Shown: positions 1 through 9,381, numbered from the stretch's first letter. The stretch is 64,000 nt of DNA from Hyphomonas sp. (GCF_016125515.1 NZ_WGLO01000020.1:43053-107052), one strand, 5' to 3'. Numbers and translations: made by a program. Notes: a model not told the origin generated them from the letters alone.

Positions 1-21
1 TCCGCGCTGCGCTCCAGTTCC

Positions 22-37
22 CTAACGGGTCGTTAAC
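22..37 (+). promoter_or_regulatory. CtrA-like binding site
   Basis: The sequence reads CTAA-N7-TTAAC, one base away from the CtrA consensus TTAA-N7-TTAAC known from Caulobacter. It ends 23 bases before the ATG of the FliM-like gene. CtrA directly drives early flagellar genes in Caulobacterales, so the position fits. The assignment is by motif only. Confidence 0.5.
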
Positions 38-60
38 CGGAACCGGGCGATGAATGTCCA

Positions 61-1170
61 ATGACCTTCGACCTGGATGCTCCGGACTCCGCGACGTCGC
101 TGCTGGGCAGCGCCGATGACGGCTGGGACATGCCCCCGCGCCGCCGGGGCCAGGTCATGTCCGATCTGCCGAAGACCTTTGAACCGGCCGAGCCGGACCG
201 TCCGCTGCCGACCAGCCGGGGCGTGTTGACGCCGGCCGAGATCGAAGCGCTGCTGCGGCCGGACCTGTCGGACATGCCGCCCGAGCCCGAGCCCGCCGCA
301 CCGACGGTGCCGCGCGCTGTCAGCGAGTTCGCCGCGCCGCCGCCAGCCGATACGTCGCTGGACCATGACACAGCCCGGCGCCTCGCGGCGCGCCTGTCGC
401 TGGCCCTTCGCGACAGCTGCGGCCTGCCGGTCGCGGCCATGGTGTCCGGCACACGCCGCGCACCTTTCGACCAGTCGGTCAGCCAGAGTCCGGCGACCGG
501 CCCGGCCTTTGCCTGCTTCACGGCCCGCAGCGGCGATGTGGGCGCGGTGCTCGTTCTGCCCGCTGGCTTCACCCAGTTGCTGATCGAGACGGCTTGCGGC
601 GCACAAAGACGCCCCGGCGCGCCCCAGCCGCTGAGCCCGATAGATCTGGCGTTGCTGGATGCACTGCTGCGCCCGTTGGCGGCCGCCATTGCGCCGGACC
701 TGACCTTCTCCAGCCTTGAAACCGAGGCGGTGTTTGCCGCATCGATCGCTCCGCCGGGCGGCGCATTCGTGGCCGACCTGTCGCTGCGGGTTCAGACGCA
801 CACGTTCGGGGCGCAGCTAATCCTCGCGTCCACGCTCGCAGGCATCGAGTTGCCCGCAGCGGTTCCGGCGCCGAAACAGGCCGCCGCGCCGAAACAGGCC
901 GCCGCGCCGATCCACGGCGCCCTCTCGACGGTCCTCACCGCGCGGGTGGCGAGCCTCGCCGTGCCGCTCTCGCGCCTGTCCGGCCTGAAGCCGGGCGCGA
1001 CCCTGCTGCTGGGAATCCCGGCGGATCAGCCGGTCGAACTCGTCTCGGGCGGGGAGGGCGGCGTTCTAGCGGCCGAAGCGGAAATCGGCCGGCGCGGCAA
1101 CCGCGTTGCCTTGCGCATCACGCGCCGCGGCCCGGCCCTCGGCGGACTTACCCGGCCGGCTTCGTCTTGA
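61..1170 (+). CDS. fliM: FliM/FliN-family flagellar motor switch protein
   Basis: This 369-residue protein carries the FliM-type N-terminal peptide GVLTPAEIEALLR (residues 54-66), which in FliM binds phosphorylated CheY. A middle domain and a C-terminal SPOA-like region (about 290-360) follow, the part that packs onto FliN in the C-ring. The peptide sits unusually far in, behind a ~50-residue acidic and proline-rich lead. A short Ala/Pro/Lys/Gln repeat (about 270-284) links the middle and C-terminal parts. The ATG at 61 lies just behind a CtrA-like box. It may be a divergent FliM or a FliM-like paralogue; other flagellar genes would lie upstream of the window. The 3' end overlaps the convergent YceI gene by 23 bases. 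Confidence 0.75.
   Translation: MTFDLDAPDSATSLLGSADDGWDMPPRRRGQVMSDLPKTFEPAEPDRPLPTSRGVLTPAEIEALLRPDLSDMPPEPEPAAPTVPRAVSEFAAPPPADTSLDHDTARRLAARLSLALRDSCGLPVAAMVSGTRRAPFDQSVSQSPATGPAFACFTARSGDVGAVLVLPAGFTQLLIETACGAQRRPGAPQPLSPIDLALLDALLRPLAAAIAPDLTFSSLETEAVFAASIAPPGGAFVADLSLRVQTHTFGAQLILASTLAGIELPAAVPAPKQAAAPKQAAAPIHGALSTVLTARVASLAVPLSRLSGLKPGATLLLGIPADQPVELVSGGEGGVLAAEAEIGRRGNRVALRITRRGPALGGLTRPASS
868..908 (+). repeat. In-frame 18-bp tandem repeat
   Basis: Two identical copies of an 18-base unit (868-885 and 886-903) plus five bases of a third encode (APKQAA)2 in the linker of the FliM-like protein. The unit length keeps the reading frame, so copy number could vary without breaking the gene. 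Confidence 0.8.
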
Positions 1171-1825
1171 TGAACTCCGCTTCGATCTCGATGACCACGT
1201 CATCGGTGATCAGGCCCGTAAACCTGTCGATCCCGAAATCAGACCGCCTGATCGACAAGGTCGCTGAAAAGCCGACCACGTCTGCGCCGCGCAGCCGGTC
1301 ATAGGCGCTGCCATTCAGGCGGGCCTTGATGATCACCGCCTGTGTCTTGCCCTTCAGGGTCAGGTCGCCGCTGATGTCGGCTTCGTTCTTGCCCACGACT
1401 TTCAGCCCGTAGGTCTTGAACGTCGCCTGCGGATAGGCGCCGGCATCGAACCAGTCCGGCCCCATGAGTTCTTCAGCAAATTCCGGATTGGCGATGTCCA
1501 GCGAAGACATGTCGACGACGGCCGTCACGGTGGCGGCTTCGGGATGGGCCGGATCGCCCGACAGGCTCGCATCAAACCGGTCGAACCGCCCGACATAAGT
1601 CGAATAGCCCAGATGATTGATCTTGAAGAGGATCGAGGCGTGCTTGGTGTCGAGCTTGTAGTCGCCGGCCGGCACGCTCAGCGCCGCCGCCTCGACCTGC
1701 GGCTTCAATACGGTCGCGGCCAGCGAGTTGCATCCTGCCAGTGCCGCGAGCGGAAAAGCCAGCCCGAGCAGCGCGGCCTTCGCAGTGCGTTTCGGTTGTG
1801 TCAGGTTTTCTTTGAAGCGAGCCAT
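1148..1825 (-). CDS. YceI-family lipoprotein
   Basis: YceI proteins are periplasmic lipid-binding lipocalin-like folds, often linked to isoprenoid (polyprenyl) binding or stress. The 225-residue product has a signal peptide ending in the lipobox LAGC (Cys32), so it is probably lipid-anchored. The YceI domain follows, with typical stretches such as the DYKLDTKHASILFKINHLG start and the DWFDAGAYPQATFKT segment. Its start codon lies inside the last codons of the upstream DUF885 gene (25-base overlap), which suggests translational coupling of the two lipoproteins. The end overlaps the convergent FliM-like gene. Confidence 0.88.
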   Translation of the reverse strand: MARFKENLTQPKRTAKAALLGLAFPLAALAGCNSLAATVLKPQVEAAALSVPAGDYKLDTKHASILFKINHLGYSTYVGRFDRFDASLSGDPAHPEAATVTAVVDMSSLDIANPEFAEELMGPDWFDAGAYPQATFKTYGLKVVGKNEADISGDLTLKGKTQAVIIKARLNGSAYDRLRGADVVGFSATLSIRRSDFGIDRFTGLITDDVVIEIEAEFIKTKPAG

Positions 1826-3657
1826 GCGTCCACCGTTTCTTCCAGAACTGCGAGAGGCACCGCGCCGTCCTTTAGCACGATGTCGTGGAATTCGCGAATG
1901 TCGAACGCGTCACCCAGTTCGGTGCGGGCGCGTTCGCGCAGCTCGACGATCTTCAGCATACCGATCTTGTAAGCGGTCGCCTGGCCTGGCATCACGATGT
2001 AGCGGTCGATCGCCTTCTGGCAGTCGCCCGGCGGGTTGGGCGTGTTGTCCATCAGGTATTTGACCGCCTCTTCCCGCGTCCACTTCTTCGAGTGAATACC
2101 GGTATCGACGACCAGGCGGGCTGCGCGCCAGATTTCCATCGCGAGACGGCCAAAGTCCGAGTACGGATCAGCGTAATAGCCCATTTCCTTCGGGGCGAGC
2201 TCTGAATAGAGGCCCCAGCCTTCGGAAAAGGCTGTGTAGCCGCCATACTTCCGGAAGCTCGGAATGCCTTCCAGTTCCTGTGCGATGGCGATCTGCATGT
2301 GATGGCCCGGGATGCCTTCATGGAACGCAAGCGCTTCCAGCTGGTAGGTCGGCATGTCGGCCATGTTGTAGAGGTTGGCATAGTAAGTCCCCGGACGGCT
2401 GCCATCCGGGGCAGGGCGCGAGTAGAACGCCTTGCCTGCAGACTTCTCGCGGAACGGCTCCACCGCCTTCACTTCCATGTCCGCCTTCGGGAACGTGTTG
2501 AACAGTTTTGGCAGGTCGCCCTTCATCTTCGCGATGGCGGCTTCAGCCTCGGCGAGATACTCCGCTTTGCCTTCCGGCGTGTTCGGCTTGTAGAACCGCG
2601 GGTCCGTGCGCATGAAGGCGAAGAAGTCCTGCAGACTGCCTTCGAAGCCGACCTGCGCCATGATCGCCTTCATCTCGGCGTGGATGCGGGCCACCTCGTC
2701 GAGACCCAGCTGGTGGATCTCGTCTGCGGTCATGTCCGTGGTCGTCATCTGGGCGAGGCGCATGTTGTAATAGGCTTCGCCGTCCGGCAGCTTCCAAATG
2801 CCGTCGTCTGCGGTTGCTTTCAGCTGCTGGGTCACGAGCTCGGCAATCGCGGCCTCATAGGCCGGGCCCACTGACGTAAGCAGGGCTTCGGCGGCGCGCG
2901 CATTGAGGTCGGCCGCCTGTTCCTCGGTGATCGTAGTGTTGGCGGCCAGCGCCGCCGTCTTGGCCCGGAAGTCGTCCATCAGCGGGCTGTCATCGGCGCC
3001 GTCGCCCGCGCCGGAAAACGGATAGCCCGTGATCACGCCGCGCGCGTCCGACAGCACATAATCGTACACGAACGACGGCGGCTGGATGCCCCGGGCGGCC
3101 GAATCGCGGGCATTGGCTACGTGCTGGCCGAGATAGGCGCTGACCCCCTGCAGGCGCGAGATATAGGCCTCCGCGTCCGACAGTGTTGCAACCTTGTGCT
3201 GGTTGATCAGGAAGGCCGGGATGGCTGACTGCACGCCGTGCATCTGGTTGAACGTGTACTCATACCCTTCGAAAGCCGCCGCCGCTTCCGCCCGCTCCAG
3301 CTGGTATTCCGCCAGGCGCCAAGACAGCTGGGCCTGGTTGTCCAGCTTGTCGAAGTCAAATTCCGCTTTCATTTCAGCGACATTGGCCCGCTGGATCTCG
3401 AGTTCAGCCTGTTCGAAGGCGGGCGAGGGGTCGGTCCATTCGCCATAGCGGTCCTTGATGCCCAAGAAGGTCTGGCGCATCGGATTGCGGGCGACATCCT
3501 CGTCGAACTTCCGCTCGAACCAGGCGTTCAGGCGCTGTGATTCTGCGGCAACGGCCTCGGTCGAATAGGCCGGACCGCCGGGGTCACGATGGGCCGGTGT
3601 GCCGCAGGCGGCGAGGGCGTTGAACAGCACAAGGGCGAGCGTGGTCCGCAATACCAT
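1801..3657 (-). CDS. DUF885-family lipoprotein, putative metallopeptidase
   Basis: The 618-residue protein starts with a lipoprotein signal (lipobox LAAC, residues 15-18). It contains the family motif HEGIPGHH (446-453), which resembles the HExxH metal site of M32/M3-type carboxypeptidases, and the downstream SEGWGLYSE segment expected to give the third ligand. Members are large alpha-helical proteins and are presumed to be periplasmic zinc peptidases, but the substrate is not established. It is the first gene of a two-gene unit with YceI. The 178-base gap to the divergent cckA gene contains the inverted repeat TTAACG-N13-CGTTAA (3703-3727). Confidence 0.85.
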   Translation of the reverse strand: MVLRTTLALVLFNALAACGTPAHRDPGGPAYSTEAVAAESQRLNAWFERKFDEDVARNPMRQTFLGIKDRYGEWTDPSPAFEQAELEIQRANVAEMKAEFDFDKLDNQAQLSWRLAEYQLERAEAAAAFEGYEYTFNQMHGVQSAIPAFLINQHKVATLSDAEAYISRLQGVSAYLGQHVANARDSAARGIQPPSFVYDYVLSDARGVITGYPFSGAGDGADDSPLMDDFRAKTAALAANTTITEEQAADLNARAAEALLTSVGPAYEAAIAELVTQQLKATADDGIWKLPDGEAYYNMRLAQMTTTDMTADEIHQLGLDEVARIHAEMKAIMAQVGFEGSLQDFFAFMRTDPRFYKPNTPEGKAEYLAEAEAAIAKMKGDLPKLFNTFPKADMEVKAVEPFREKSAGKAFYSRPAPDGSRPGTYYANLYNMADMPTYQLEALAFHEGIPGHHMQIAIAQELEGIPSFRKYGGYTAFSEGWGLYSELAPKEMGYYADPYSDFGRLAMEIWRAARLVVDTGIHSKKWTREEAVKYLMDNTPNPPGDCQKAIDRYIVMPGQATAYKIGMLKIVELRERARTELGDAFDIREFHDIVLKDGAVPLAVLEETVDAWLASKKT

Positions 3658-3835
3658 GATGAACCGAATCCTGTTGTTAAACGTTGAGGCGACGCGTTGG
3701 TCTTAACGGTTTTTTTGGATTCGTTAACCTTTGGCGTGCGAGAAGAGGGTAACCAAGAAAGTCCCTGGCGTGGCGGCCGCTGCGACGGGGATAATCGCGC
3801 TTCCGGCGGCAGGCCGGCTGAATTGGCGGTAGACT

Positions 3836-6433
3836 ATGAAAAAAGACTCAGAAGCCCTTGATTTGTCTCAGGTCCTCGGTGCCACCGAAGAGACCGGCAC
3901 GTCGGCGGAACCCCGCGAGCCGGGGCAGAAGGTCGATCTTCTGCAACTGGCCTTCTGGGGCTGCCTGCTTCTGTCGATTGCCGCCGCCAGCGTTTCGCTG
4001 GCCCGGCCCCACGCTTCGGGCGCAACCGGGTCGATCCTGCTGATCACGATGGCCTCGGGTGGTCTCGTTTTCCTGCTCTGGACCGTGCGCGGCGCCGGCC
4101 GCTTTATCGGCCTTTTCCCCGAGCGCGGCGCTGCCGCCCGCATCGCCAATGCGGCCGCCCCGCGTTTTCCCTGGATCGACGCCCTGGACGAAGCAGTGCT
4201 GGTGACCGAACCGGGCGGCGCACCGGTCGCTGCCAACTCAGCCTATGACGAACTTGCCCAGCTGGCCATTGTCACCGGCGCCAGCGAATCCGGCCCGGTC
4301 ACTGTGGACCGCCTGTTCGGCGCGAGCCCGGGGCTCGCAGCCCCGGTCTACCGCCTGTCGAAAGCCGCCAAGGCCGGGGTGCGCCGCCGAGAGCTGCTGC
4401 CGCCCGTGGCGCTGGGCCCCGAACAGGTGCCCGCCCAGTTCGAAGTGACCGTTTCGCCGCTGCCGCGCGGCCGTGTGCTGTGGCGCATCCGCCGTATCGC
4501 CGGACAGATCGAGGCGACAGGCGCTGCCGATCTCAAATCGCTCTATGTCGAAGACGCTCCGATGGGCTTCTTTGCGGCCCGTCCGGACGGTACGATCACC
4601 TATGCCAACGGCTACCTGCGCGAACTGCTGGGCTTGCCGGAATCGGCCAAGAACATCCGCATCGACGACATCATGCGCCCGGAATTCGTCAAGCTGCTCG
4701 GCCGGGACCGCAAGTCCGGCGCGCCGGGCCGGGCGGACATCCAGCTGCGCGCCCGCGACGGGGTGGAAATCCCGGTGCAGGCGATCACCAGCTGGTCGGG
4801 GCGCGGCGCGGATGCCAACGGCCGTACGATCCTTTTGCCCAGCCCGCAGGTGCTGAATGGCGAGGGAGACCGGTTCGCGCTTCAGGGCGCCTCCCGCCCG
4901 ATGCGCGCCGATGGCGATCCGATGTTCGACGATGCTCCGTTCGGCGCGGTCCGTCTGGAAGGCGACCGGGTCGATGGCGCAATCATCCTCGACGCCAACC
5001 GGGCCCTGATGGAACTCAGCGGCGGTCGCGCAACGCCCGGCTCGCGCTTCTCCGAACTCTTCGTCACTGATGAGGAAGGTCAGGATGCGCTCAGCTCGGC
5101 CCTGGTCCAGGCCGTCGACAAACCGGTTGCGCTGCGCATCGCCGGCAAGGATGCCTGCTATGTCAACGTGTTCGTCACGCTGAACGCGGCCGGCCGCCCA
5201 TCGGTCGCCTATGTCGTGGACATCTCGGAGCACCGCCTTCTCGAACAGCGTCTTGCGCACGGCGAGAAGATGCAGGCCATTGGCGGCATCGCTGGCCGCA
5301 TCGCGCACGAGATCAACAACATGCTCCAGATCACGATGGGCAACCAGGAAGCGCTGGTTGCGCGCCATCCTGTGGGCGACCCGTCCTTTGACAATCTCAA
5401 GGCCATCAACGAGGCCACCGTGCGCTCGCGCGACCTCGTCCGCGGCCTGCTGGCCTATGCGCGTGAGCAGACGTTCAAGCGCGAAGTCTTCAACACGACC
5501 GACTTCCTGACGGAGTTCTCGATCCTGCTGCGCGGTGTCATCGACGAGCGCATCACGCTCGAAGTGAACCATGGCCGCGATGTGCCCTGGATCCGTGCGG
5601 ACAAGGGCCAGATCGAAACCGCGATCATCAACCTCGTCACCAACGCGCGCGACGCGATGCTCAGCCATCGCGGCGGCGGCAAGCTGGTCATCCGCACCAG
5701 CCGTACCACCGGCCGCGAAGCGCACGCCAAGGGCTTCGACTATGTCGAGGATGGCGACTACCTGCTGATCGAAGTCGAAGACAATGGTGGCGGCATTCCG
5801 AAACAGCTGCAGGAAAAGATCTTCCAGCCCTTCTTCACGACCAAGGAAAAAGGCTACGGTACGGGCTTTGGCCTCGCCACCGTGTTCGGGATCATCAAAC
5901 AGTCGGGCGGTTACATCCAGCCGGTCTCGACGGCCGGGAAAGGCACCAACTTCCACATCTACCTGCCGGCTCTGCCCGCCGCCGAAATCCCGGCGCCGGT
6001 CGATCACGAAGCCGAAGCCCGCGCCAGCGCGCGGCCCGTCGACCTGTCAGGCCGCGGCCGCATCCTCATCATCGAGGACGAGGCCGGCGTGCGCGACATT
6101 GCGGTCTCGGTGCTGCGCTCGCGCGGCTACGAGGTCGAAGAGGCCGAGGATGGCGAAGAAGCGCTGGAGATCATCAACGCCAAGCCGGGCGAGTTCGATC
6201 TCGTGATCTCGGACGTCGTGATGCCGGGCATGAATGGTCCGACGTTGATCAAGCAGGCCCGCGAAAAGCTCGGCCATGCGCGCGTCATATTCATCTCGGG
6301 CTATGCCGAACAGGAACTCGCCAAGCAGTTGGACGACCGCGCGGTCTCCTTCCTGCCGAAGCCGTTCTCGGTTCGTCAGCTCTCGGAGCTTGTGAAGCGC
6401 GAGATCGGTACGCCGCAGAAGGAAGCCGCCTAG
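3836..6433 (+). CDS. cckA: CckA-like hybrid histidine kinase
   Basis: CckA is the membrane kinase/phosphatase that, through ChpT, sets the activity of the cell-cycle regulator CtrA. This 865-residue protein has two membrane helices (about 35-55 and 62-84), PAS-like sensor regions (about 110-460), a HisKA domain with His491, an HATPase domain (EDNGGGIP, GTGFGLATVFG) and a C-terminal receiver with Asp793 in ISDVVMPG. The dimerisation and ATPase parts match CckA, for example DPSF...LVRGLLAYAREQT and LEVNHGRD. Two things differ from the Caulobacter protein (691 residues): it is longer on the sensor side, and the H-box reads AHEINNML rather than AHDFNNLL. The gene stands alone; its stop overlaps the convergent hydrolase by 4 bases. 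Confidence 0.78.
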   Translation: MKKDSEALDLSQVLGATEETGTSAEPREPGQKVDLLQLAFWGCLLLSIAAASVSLARPHASGATGSILLITMASGGLVFLLWTVRGAGRFIGLFPERGAAARIANAAAPRFPWIDALDEAVLVTEPGGAPVAANSAYDELAQLAIVTGASESGPVTVDRLFGASPGLAAPVYRLSKAAKAGVRRRELLPPVALGPEQVPAQFEVTVSPLPRGRVLWRIRRIAGQIEATGAADLKSLYVEDAPMGFFAARPDGTITYANGYLRELLGLPESAKNIRIDDIMRPEFVKLLGRDRKSGAPGRADIQLRARDGVEIPVQAITSWSGRGADANGRTILLPSPQVLNGEGDRFALQGASRPMRADGDPMFDDAPFGAVRLEGDRVDGAIILDANRALMELSGGRATPGSRFSELFVTDEEGQDALSSALVQAVDKPVALRIAGKDACYVNVFVTLNAAGRPSVAYVVDISEHRLLEQRLAHGEKMQAIGGIAGRIAHEINNMLQITMGNQEALVARHPVGDPSFDNLKAINEATVRSRDLVRGLLAYAREQTFKREVFNTTDFLTEFSILLRGVIDERITLEVNHGRDVPWIRADKGQIETAIINLVTNARDAMLSHRGGGKLVIRTSRTTGREAHAKGFDYVEDGDYLLIEVEDNGGGIPKQLQEKIFQPFFTTKEKGYGTGFGLATVFGIIKQSGGYIQPVSTAGKGTNFHIYLPALPAAEIPAPVDHEAEARASARPVDLSGRGRILIIEDEAGVRDIAVSVLRSRGYEVEEAEDGEEALEIINAKPGEFDLVISDVVMPGMNGPTLIKQAREKLGHARVIFISGYAEQELAKQLDDRAVSFLPKPFSVRQLSELVKREIGTPQKEAA

Positions 6434-7161
6434 CGCGACCAGTGCGCGGCCAGCAAGCCGGCGAATTCCTCGGCGCGTTCGTGACAGGCCCAATGGCCGG
6501 CGCCCAGCGCGACATGCAGTGGCACGTTCCATTGCTTCGAAAAGCGCTCAGCGACGGATAGTTGTACGAAGGGATCGGTTTCGCCCCAGAACAGCTGTCC
6601 ACGTTTCGGAAGTTTGGCGAGGTCATCGACCCATTCCCCGCGGAATCTCAATCCGACTGCAGAGCGGTAGAGCTTCAGGATCGACTGGCGCATCGTAAGG
6701 TCGATATGGCCGATCTCCTCGCGCGCCAGGCTGGCCGGCATGCCGCCTTCGATCAGGCCGGCCTCGAGGCGGACCTTGTTGCGCATGCCCAGCATCACGA
6801 GTTCGCCCAGCAGCGGCGTTGCCCACATTCGGGCGGTCCGGTGTCCGTTATATTCCGGGTCGATCACGGCATTGGTGACGCACCAGCTGGACACCAGATC
6901 GGGCCGAAGGCAGACCGCCCGCAGCACCAGCAGCGCGCCCCAGTCGTGCCCCACGATGTGGACGGGCTCGCCCACAGCCTCCATCTGCTCGACCAGCCAG
7001 CCGGCATAGGCGTCCTTGGTACAGGTGAAGCCTTCGGGCAAGGGCGCAGCAAAGCCCGGCAAGGCGAGTGCCTTGAAGGAATCCGGCTGCAGGCCCAGCG
7101 CCTTGATCAGCGGTTGCCACAGGATGGGCGTATCTGGAACGCCGTGTACGAACAGGATCAT
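6430..7161 (-). CDS. Alpha/beta-hydrolase (epoxide hydrolase/haloalkane dehalogenase-like)
   Basis: The 243-residue protein has the oxyanion-hole motif HGVPDTP near the start and the nucleophile elbow GHDWG with Asp73. An aspartate nucleophile followed by Trp is typical of epoxide hydrolases and haloalkane dehalogenases rather than serine esterases. A late histidine in GAGHWACHE fits the general base. The start at 7161 is tight against the fold (MILFVHG), as is usual for short members. It is cytoplasmic and the substrate is unknown. It lies 60 bases downstream of the LysR-type gene on the same strand, so the two may be co-transcribed. Confidence 0.8.
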   Translation of the reverse strand: MILFVHGVPDTPILWQPLIKALGLQPDSFKALALPGFAAPLPEGFTCTKDAYAGWLVEQMEAVGEPVHIVGHDWGALLVLRAVCLRPDLVSSWCVTNAVIDPEYNGHRTARMWATPLLGELVMLGMRNKVRLEAGLIEGGMPASLAREEIGHIDLTMRQSILKLYRSAVGLRFRGEWVDDLAKLPKRGQLFWGETDPFVQLSVAERFSKQWNVPLHVALGAGHWACHERAEEFAGLLAAHWSR

Positions 7162-7221
7162 GGCTAGGTCCCCTTTGCGTCAGCCTAGCGGCGATGCCGC
7201 CGCCCGGCAATCTTGCGCTAG

Positions 7222-8103
7222 TCAGCCAGCGAAATGCTTCTTCTTGCGCGCCAGCTGGCGCCCCATGAAATCAAGGAAGGCGCGCACTCTGGGATTGTTG
7301 CGCAAGTCTGGATGCGTCAACAGCCAGAGGCCGGTTGAGTGGGGGCCGTCCATCAGATGATCCAGCGACACCAGTTCAGGTACGCGCACTGCATAGGACT
7401 TGGGCAGCAACGCCACGCCGCGTCCCAGTCGGCAGGACTCTGCGATGGCGATGAACGTGTCGGCCCGCAGCACATGCCGGTCCTTGGGCACATGTGCAGC
7501 GATCCAGCGGCCGGGCGGTGAATTGCTCATTTCATCGCTGACCGTCAGCCAGTCGTGATCTTCCCGCCGCAAGCCGCGATTCTTCTGCAGATAAGTCTGG
7601 CTGGCGAACACGCCGAAGGAGAGATCGCAAATCCGTCTGCCGATGAAATGGTCCGGCGGGGAATCCGAGGGCCGGATCGCGACATCCGATTCAAGACGGT
7701 CAAGCGCAAGCCGCCGTGTTGTTACGGCAAGGTGCAGGCGCAAGGAAGGATGCAAGGCCTGGAACGCGTCGATCATTTCGCTGACGCCGGACATGTAGAT
7801 GGAGTCTGTCGTCGTGATTGACAGATTGCCGCCCAGCGTTTCACTGGTCGCTGGCGCCCGTGCCGGGTTGATCGCGGATTCCAGCGTACGTGCCGCCGCC
7901 AGGATCGGCTGCGCCTCAGCGAGCGCTTCGTAGTGGGATCCATTCCGCAGGAAGAGGTTGTAGCCAAGGCGCGACTCGAGTGCCTTCACCCGGCGTTGAA
8001 CGGTCGAGCGGTCTACACCCAGAATCCGGCTGGTCTCGGCCAGCGAGCCGGTGCGCGCGAGCACCGCAACAAAGCGATAATCGTCCCAGTTCTGGACGTG
8101 CAT
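7222..8103 (-). CDS. LysR-family transcriptional regulator
   Basis: An N-terminal winged helix (WDDYRFVAVLARTGSLAET, then a recognition helix with DRSTVQRRVKALE) is followed by a substrate-binding domain. I place the start at the ATG at 8101-8103; the open frame runs 7 codons further up, but only from a TTG. The product is 293 residues. The QNWDDYRF start and the VQRR helix resemble LysR proteins of marine alphaproteobacteria whose targets are unknown. The 279-base upstream gap holds a perfect 13-base palindrome, GCGTGAATCACGC (8230-8242), and otherwise nothing recognisable. Confidence 0.88.
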   Translation of the reverse strand: MHVQNWDDYRFVAVLARTGSLAETSRILGVDRSTVQRRVKALESRLGYNLFLRNGSHYEALAEAQPILAAARTLESAINPARAPATSETLGGNLSITTTDSIYMSGVSEMIDAFQALHPSLRLHLAVTTRRLALDRLESDVAIRPSDSPPDHFIGRRICDLSFGVFASQTYLQKNRGLRREDHDWLTVSDEMSNSPPGRWIAAHVPKDRHVLRADTFIAIAESCRLGRGVALLPKSYAVRVPELVSLDHLMDGPHSTGLWLLTHPDLRNNPRVRAFLDFMGRQLARKKKHFAG

Positions 8104-8382
8104 TTTTGCCCCACCCCTGCGCAAAACTGCTTATGTGATTTTATTGACACACAGGCGAAGGTTAATTTCAATAGGGATAACGTTGGATGACCGCTGCCAG
8201 GATTGTTCGGAAACGAATTTTCGCTGGACGCGTGAATCACGCCCCGCTTAGGCGCGGCACGACAGGATTGAATTGACGGTTTCGTGCGTCCCCACCCTGC
8301 GCGTGCCGTCCAAGGGTCGCCTGCAAAGCCATTGTCCCCAGTGGCTCTGCGGGCGGCCTTTACCCTTCCGCCGCGTCGACGT

Positions 8383-9264
8383 TCAGTCTGGCGCTGACGG
8401 TTCCCAATACGTGTCCGCTGGGAAGACGTCGTCCATCGATCCGGCGATGGATGGTCCGTAGACGGGGTTTGCCAGGATGAACCATCCATTGCCCCACATC
8501 TGGTCGAAGGCCGGGCTGGCGGTCAGCGCCTTGCGGGCTGGCGGCGTCAGGGTCTTCGCATTGAAGAGGTCGGCGATGTCGCCAAGCTGGTCGCCGACGA
8601 GCGCGACGACGCAGTAGGTCTCCGAGATTGTCGCGCGCCGGCCATCCTTGCCGGAGCCCTGATCGTCATCGCCGCGCAGGAACAGATTTGATCCGTGTAC
8701 GAAGTTTCCGATGCCCGCCGCGCTCAACGTTGCTGCATTGCCTTCGGCGGTGTCGTGGCCGCGGTTGGTGTTGACGATCACTTCGACGCCTGCCGCGCGG
8801 ATCCGCGCAAGGCCGTCCAGTGCACCGGGAATGGCCACCGCCTTGCCCGCGCCGGTGCGTTCCCAGTCGGCCCAGACCGCCGGATCGAACGCCTCGCCCT
8901 TGCGTTGGCGTTCCGCGGTCACACCGAGGTTCCAGATCAGCGTTTCGTCGGCGTCGAACACAGCGGCGAGCGGCTTGTCACCGCAGGGCAGGAACTCGGG
9001 CGCGTCGGCTGTTGCGCGGGGCGCCAGCACGACGCTGGCATTCGGCCTCGCGGCGGCCTTTGCTTCGACATAAGCGGCAATGGCATTCCATTCCTGCACC
9101 ATGGCGATGCGCGCTTCGGCCGAGCCGTAGAGCCATTGCTGGCTCGCGGTCGGCGATGGCGCCTCAGCCGCGACAGGCGCTTCCGGCGCGGTAGGGGCGG
9201 GGGCCGGTGCGGTCTGGCAGGCGGCAAGCAGGGCGAGGGCGGCGGGGAGGATGTAGCGTTTCAT
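8383..9264 (-). CDS. HAD-family acid phosphatase lipoprotein
   Basis: The protein belongs to the class of outer-membrane lipoprotein acid phosphatases related to e(P4)/class B and C HAD phosphatases, which release phosphate from nucleotides or other esters. The start chosen at 9264 gives a clean lipoprotein signal with lipobox LAAC (Cys16); the open frame extends 60 codons upstream but without signal-like sequence. HAD motif I is visible as VFDADETL and motif II around VNTNRG. A later VVALVGDQLGDIADLF segment supplies the acidic motif IV. Length is 293 residues. It is divergent from the nitronate monooxygenase gene. Confidence 0.85.
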   Translation of the reverse strand: MKRYILPAALALLAACQTAPAPAPTAPEAPVAAEAPSPTASQQWLYGSAEARIAMVQEWNAIAAYVEAKAAARPNASVVLAPRATADAPEFLPCGDKPLAAVFDADETLIWNLGVTAERQRKGEAFDPAVWADWERTGAGKAVAIPGALDGLARIRAAGVEVIVNTNRGHDTAEGNAATLSAAGIGNFVHGSNLFLRGDDDQGSGKDGRRATISETYCVVALVGDQLGDIADLFNAKTLTPPARKALTASPAFDQMWGNGWFILANPVYGPSIAGSMDDVFPADTYWEPSAPD

Positions 9265-9381
9265 GCCCGCTTGGTGACTCCATCCGCCGGGCCTGTCCAG
9301 ACCCGGCTTACCCGCCGTTACACTTGCAGCCGGCAGCCGGTTTCGCCATGGATAGGCGAAACCCGTACCGGAGGACGCCCC

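Noticed and set aside
4238..6007. 589-codon minus-strand frame antisense to cckA
   Set aside because: GC-rich third positions produce long antisense frames here; the translation is full of Arg, Asp and Ala without any domain, while the plus strand encodes a complete kinase.
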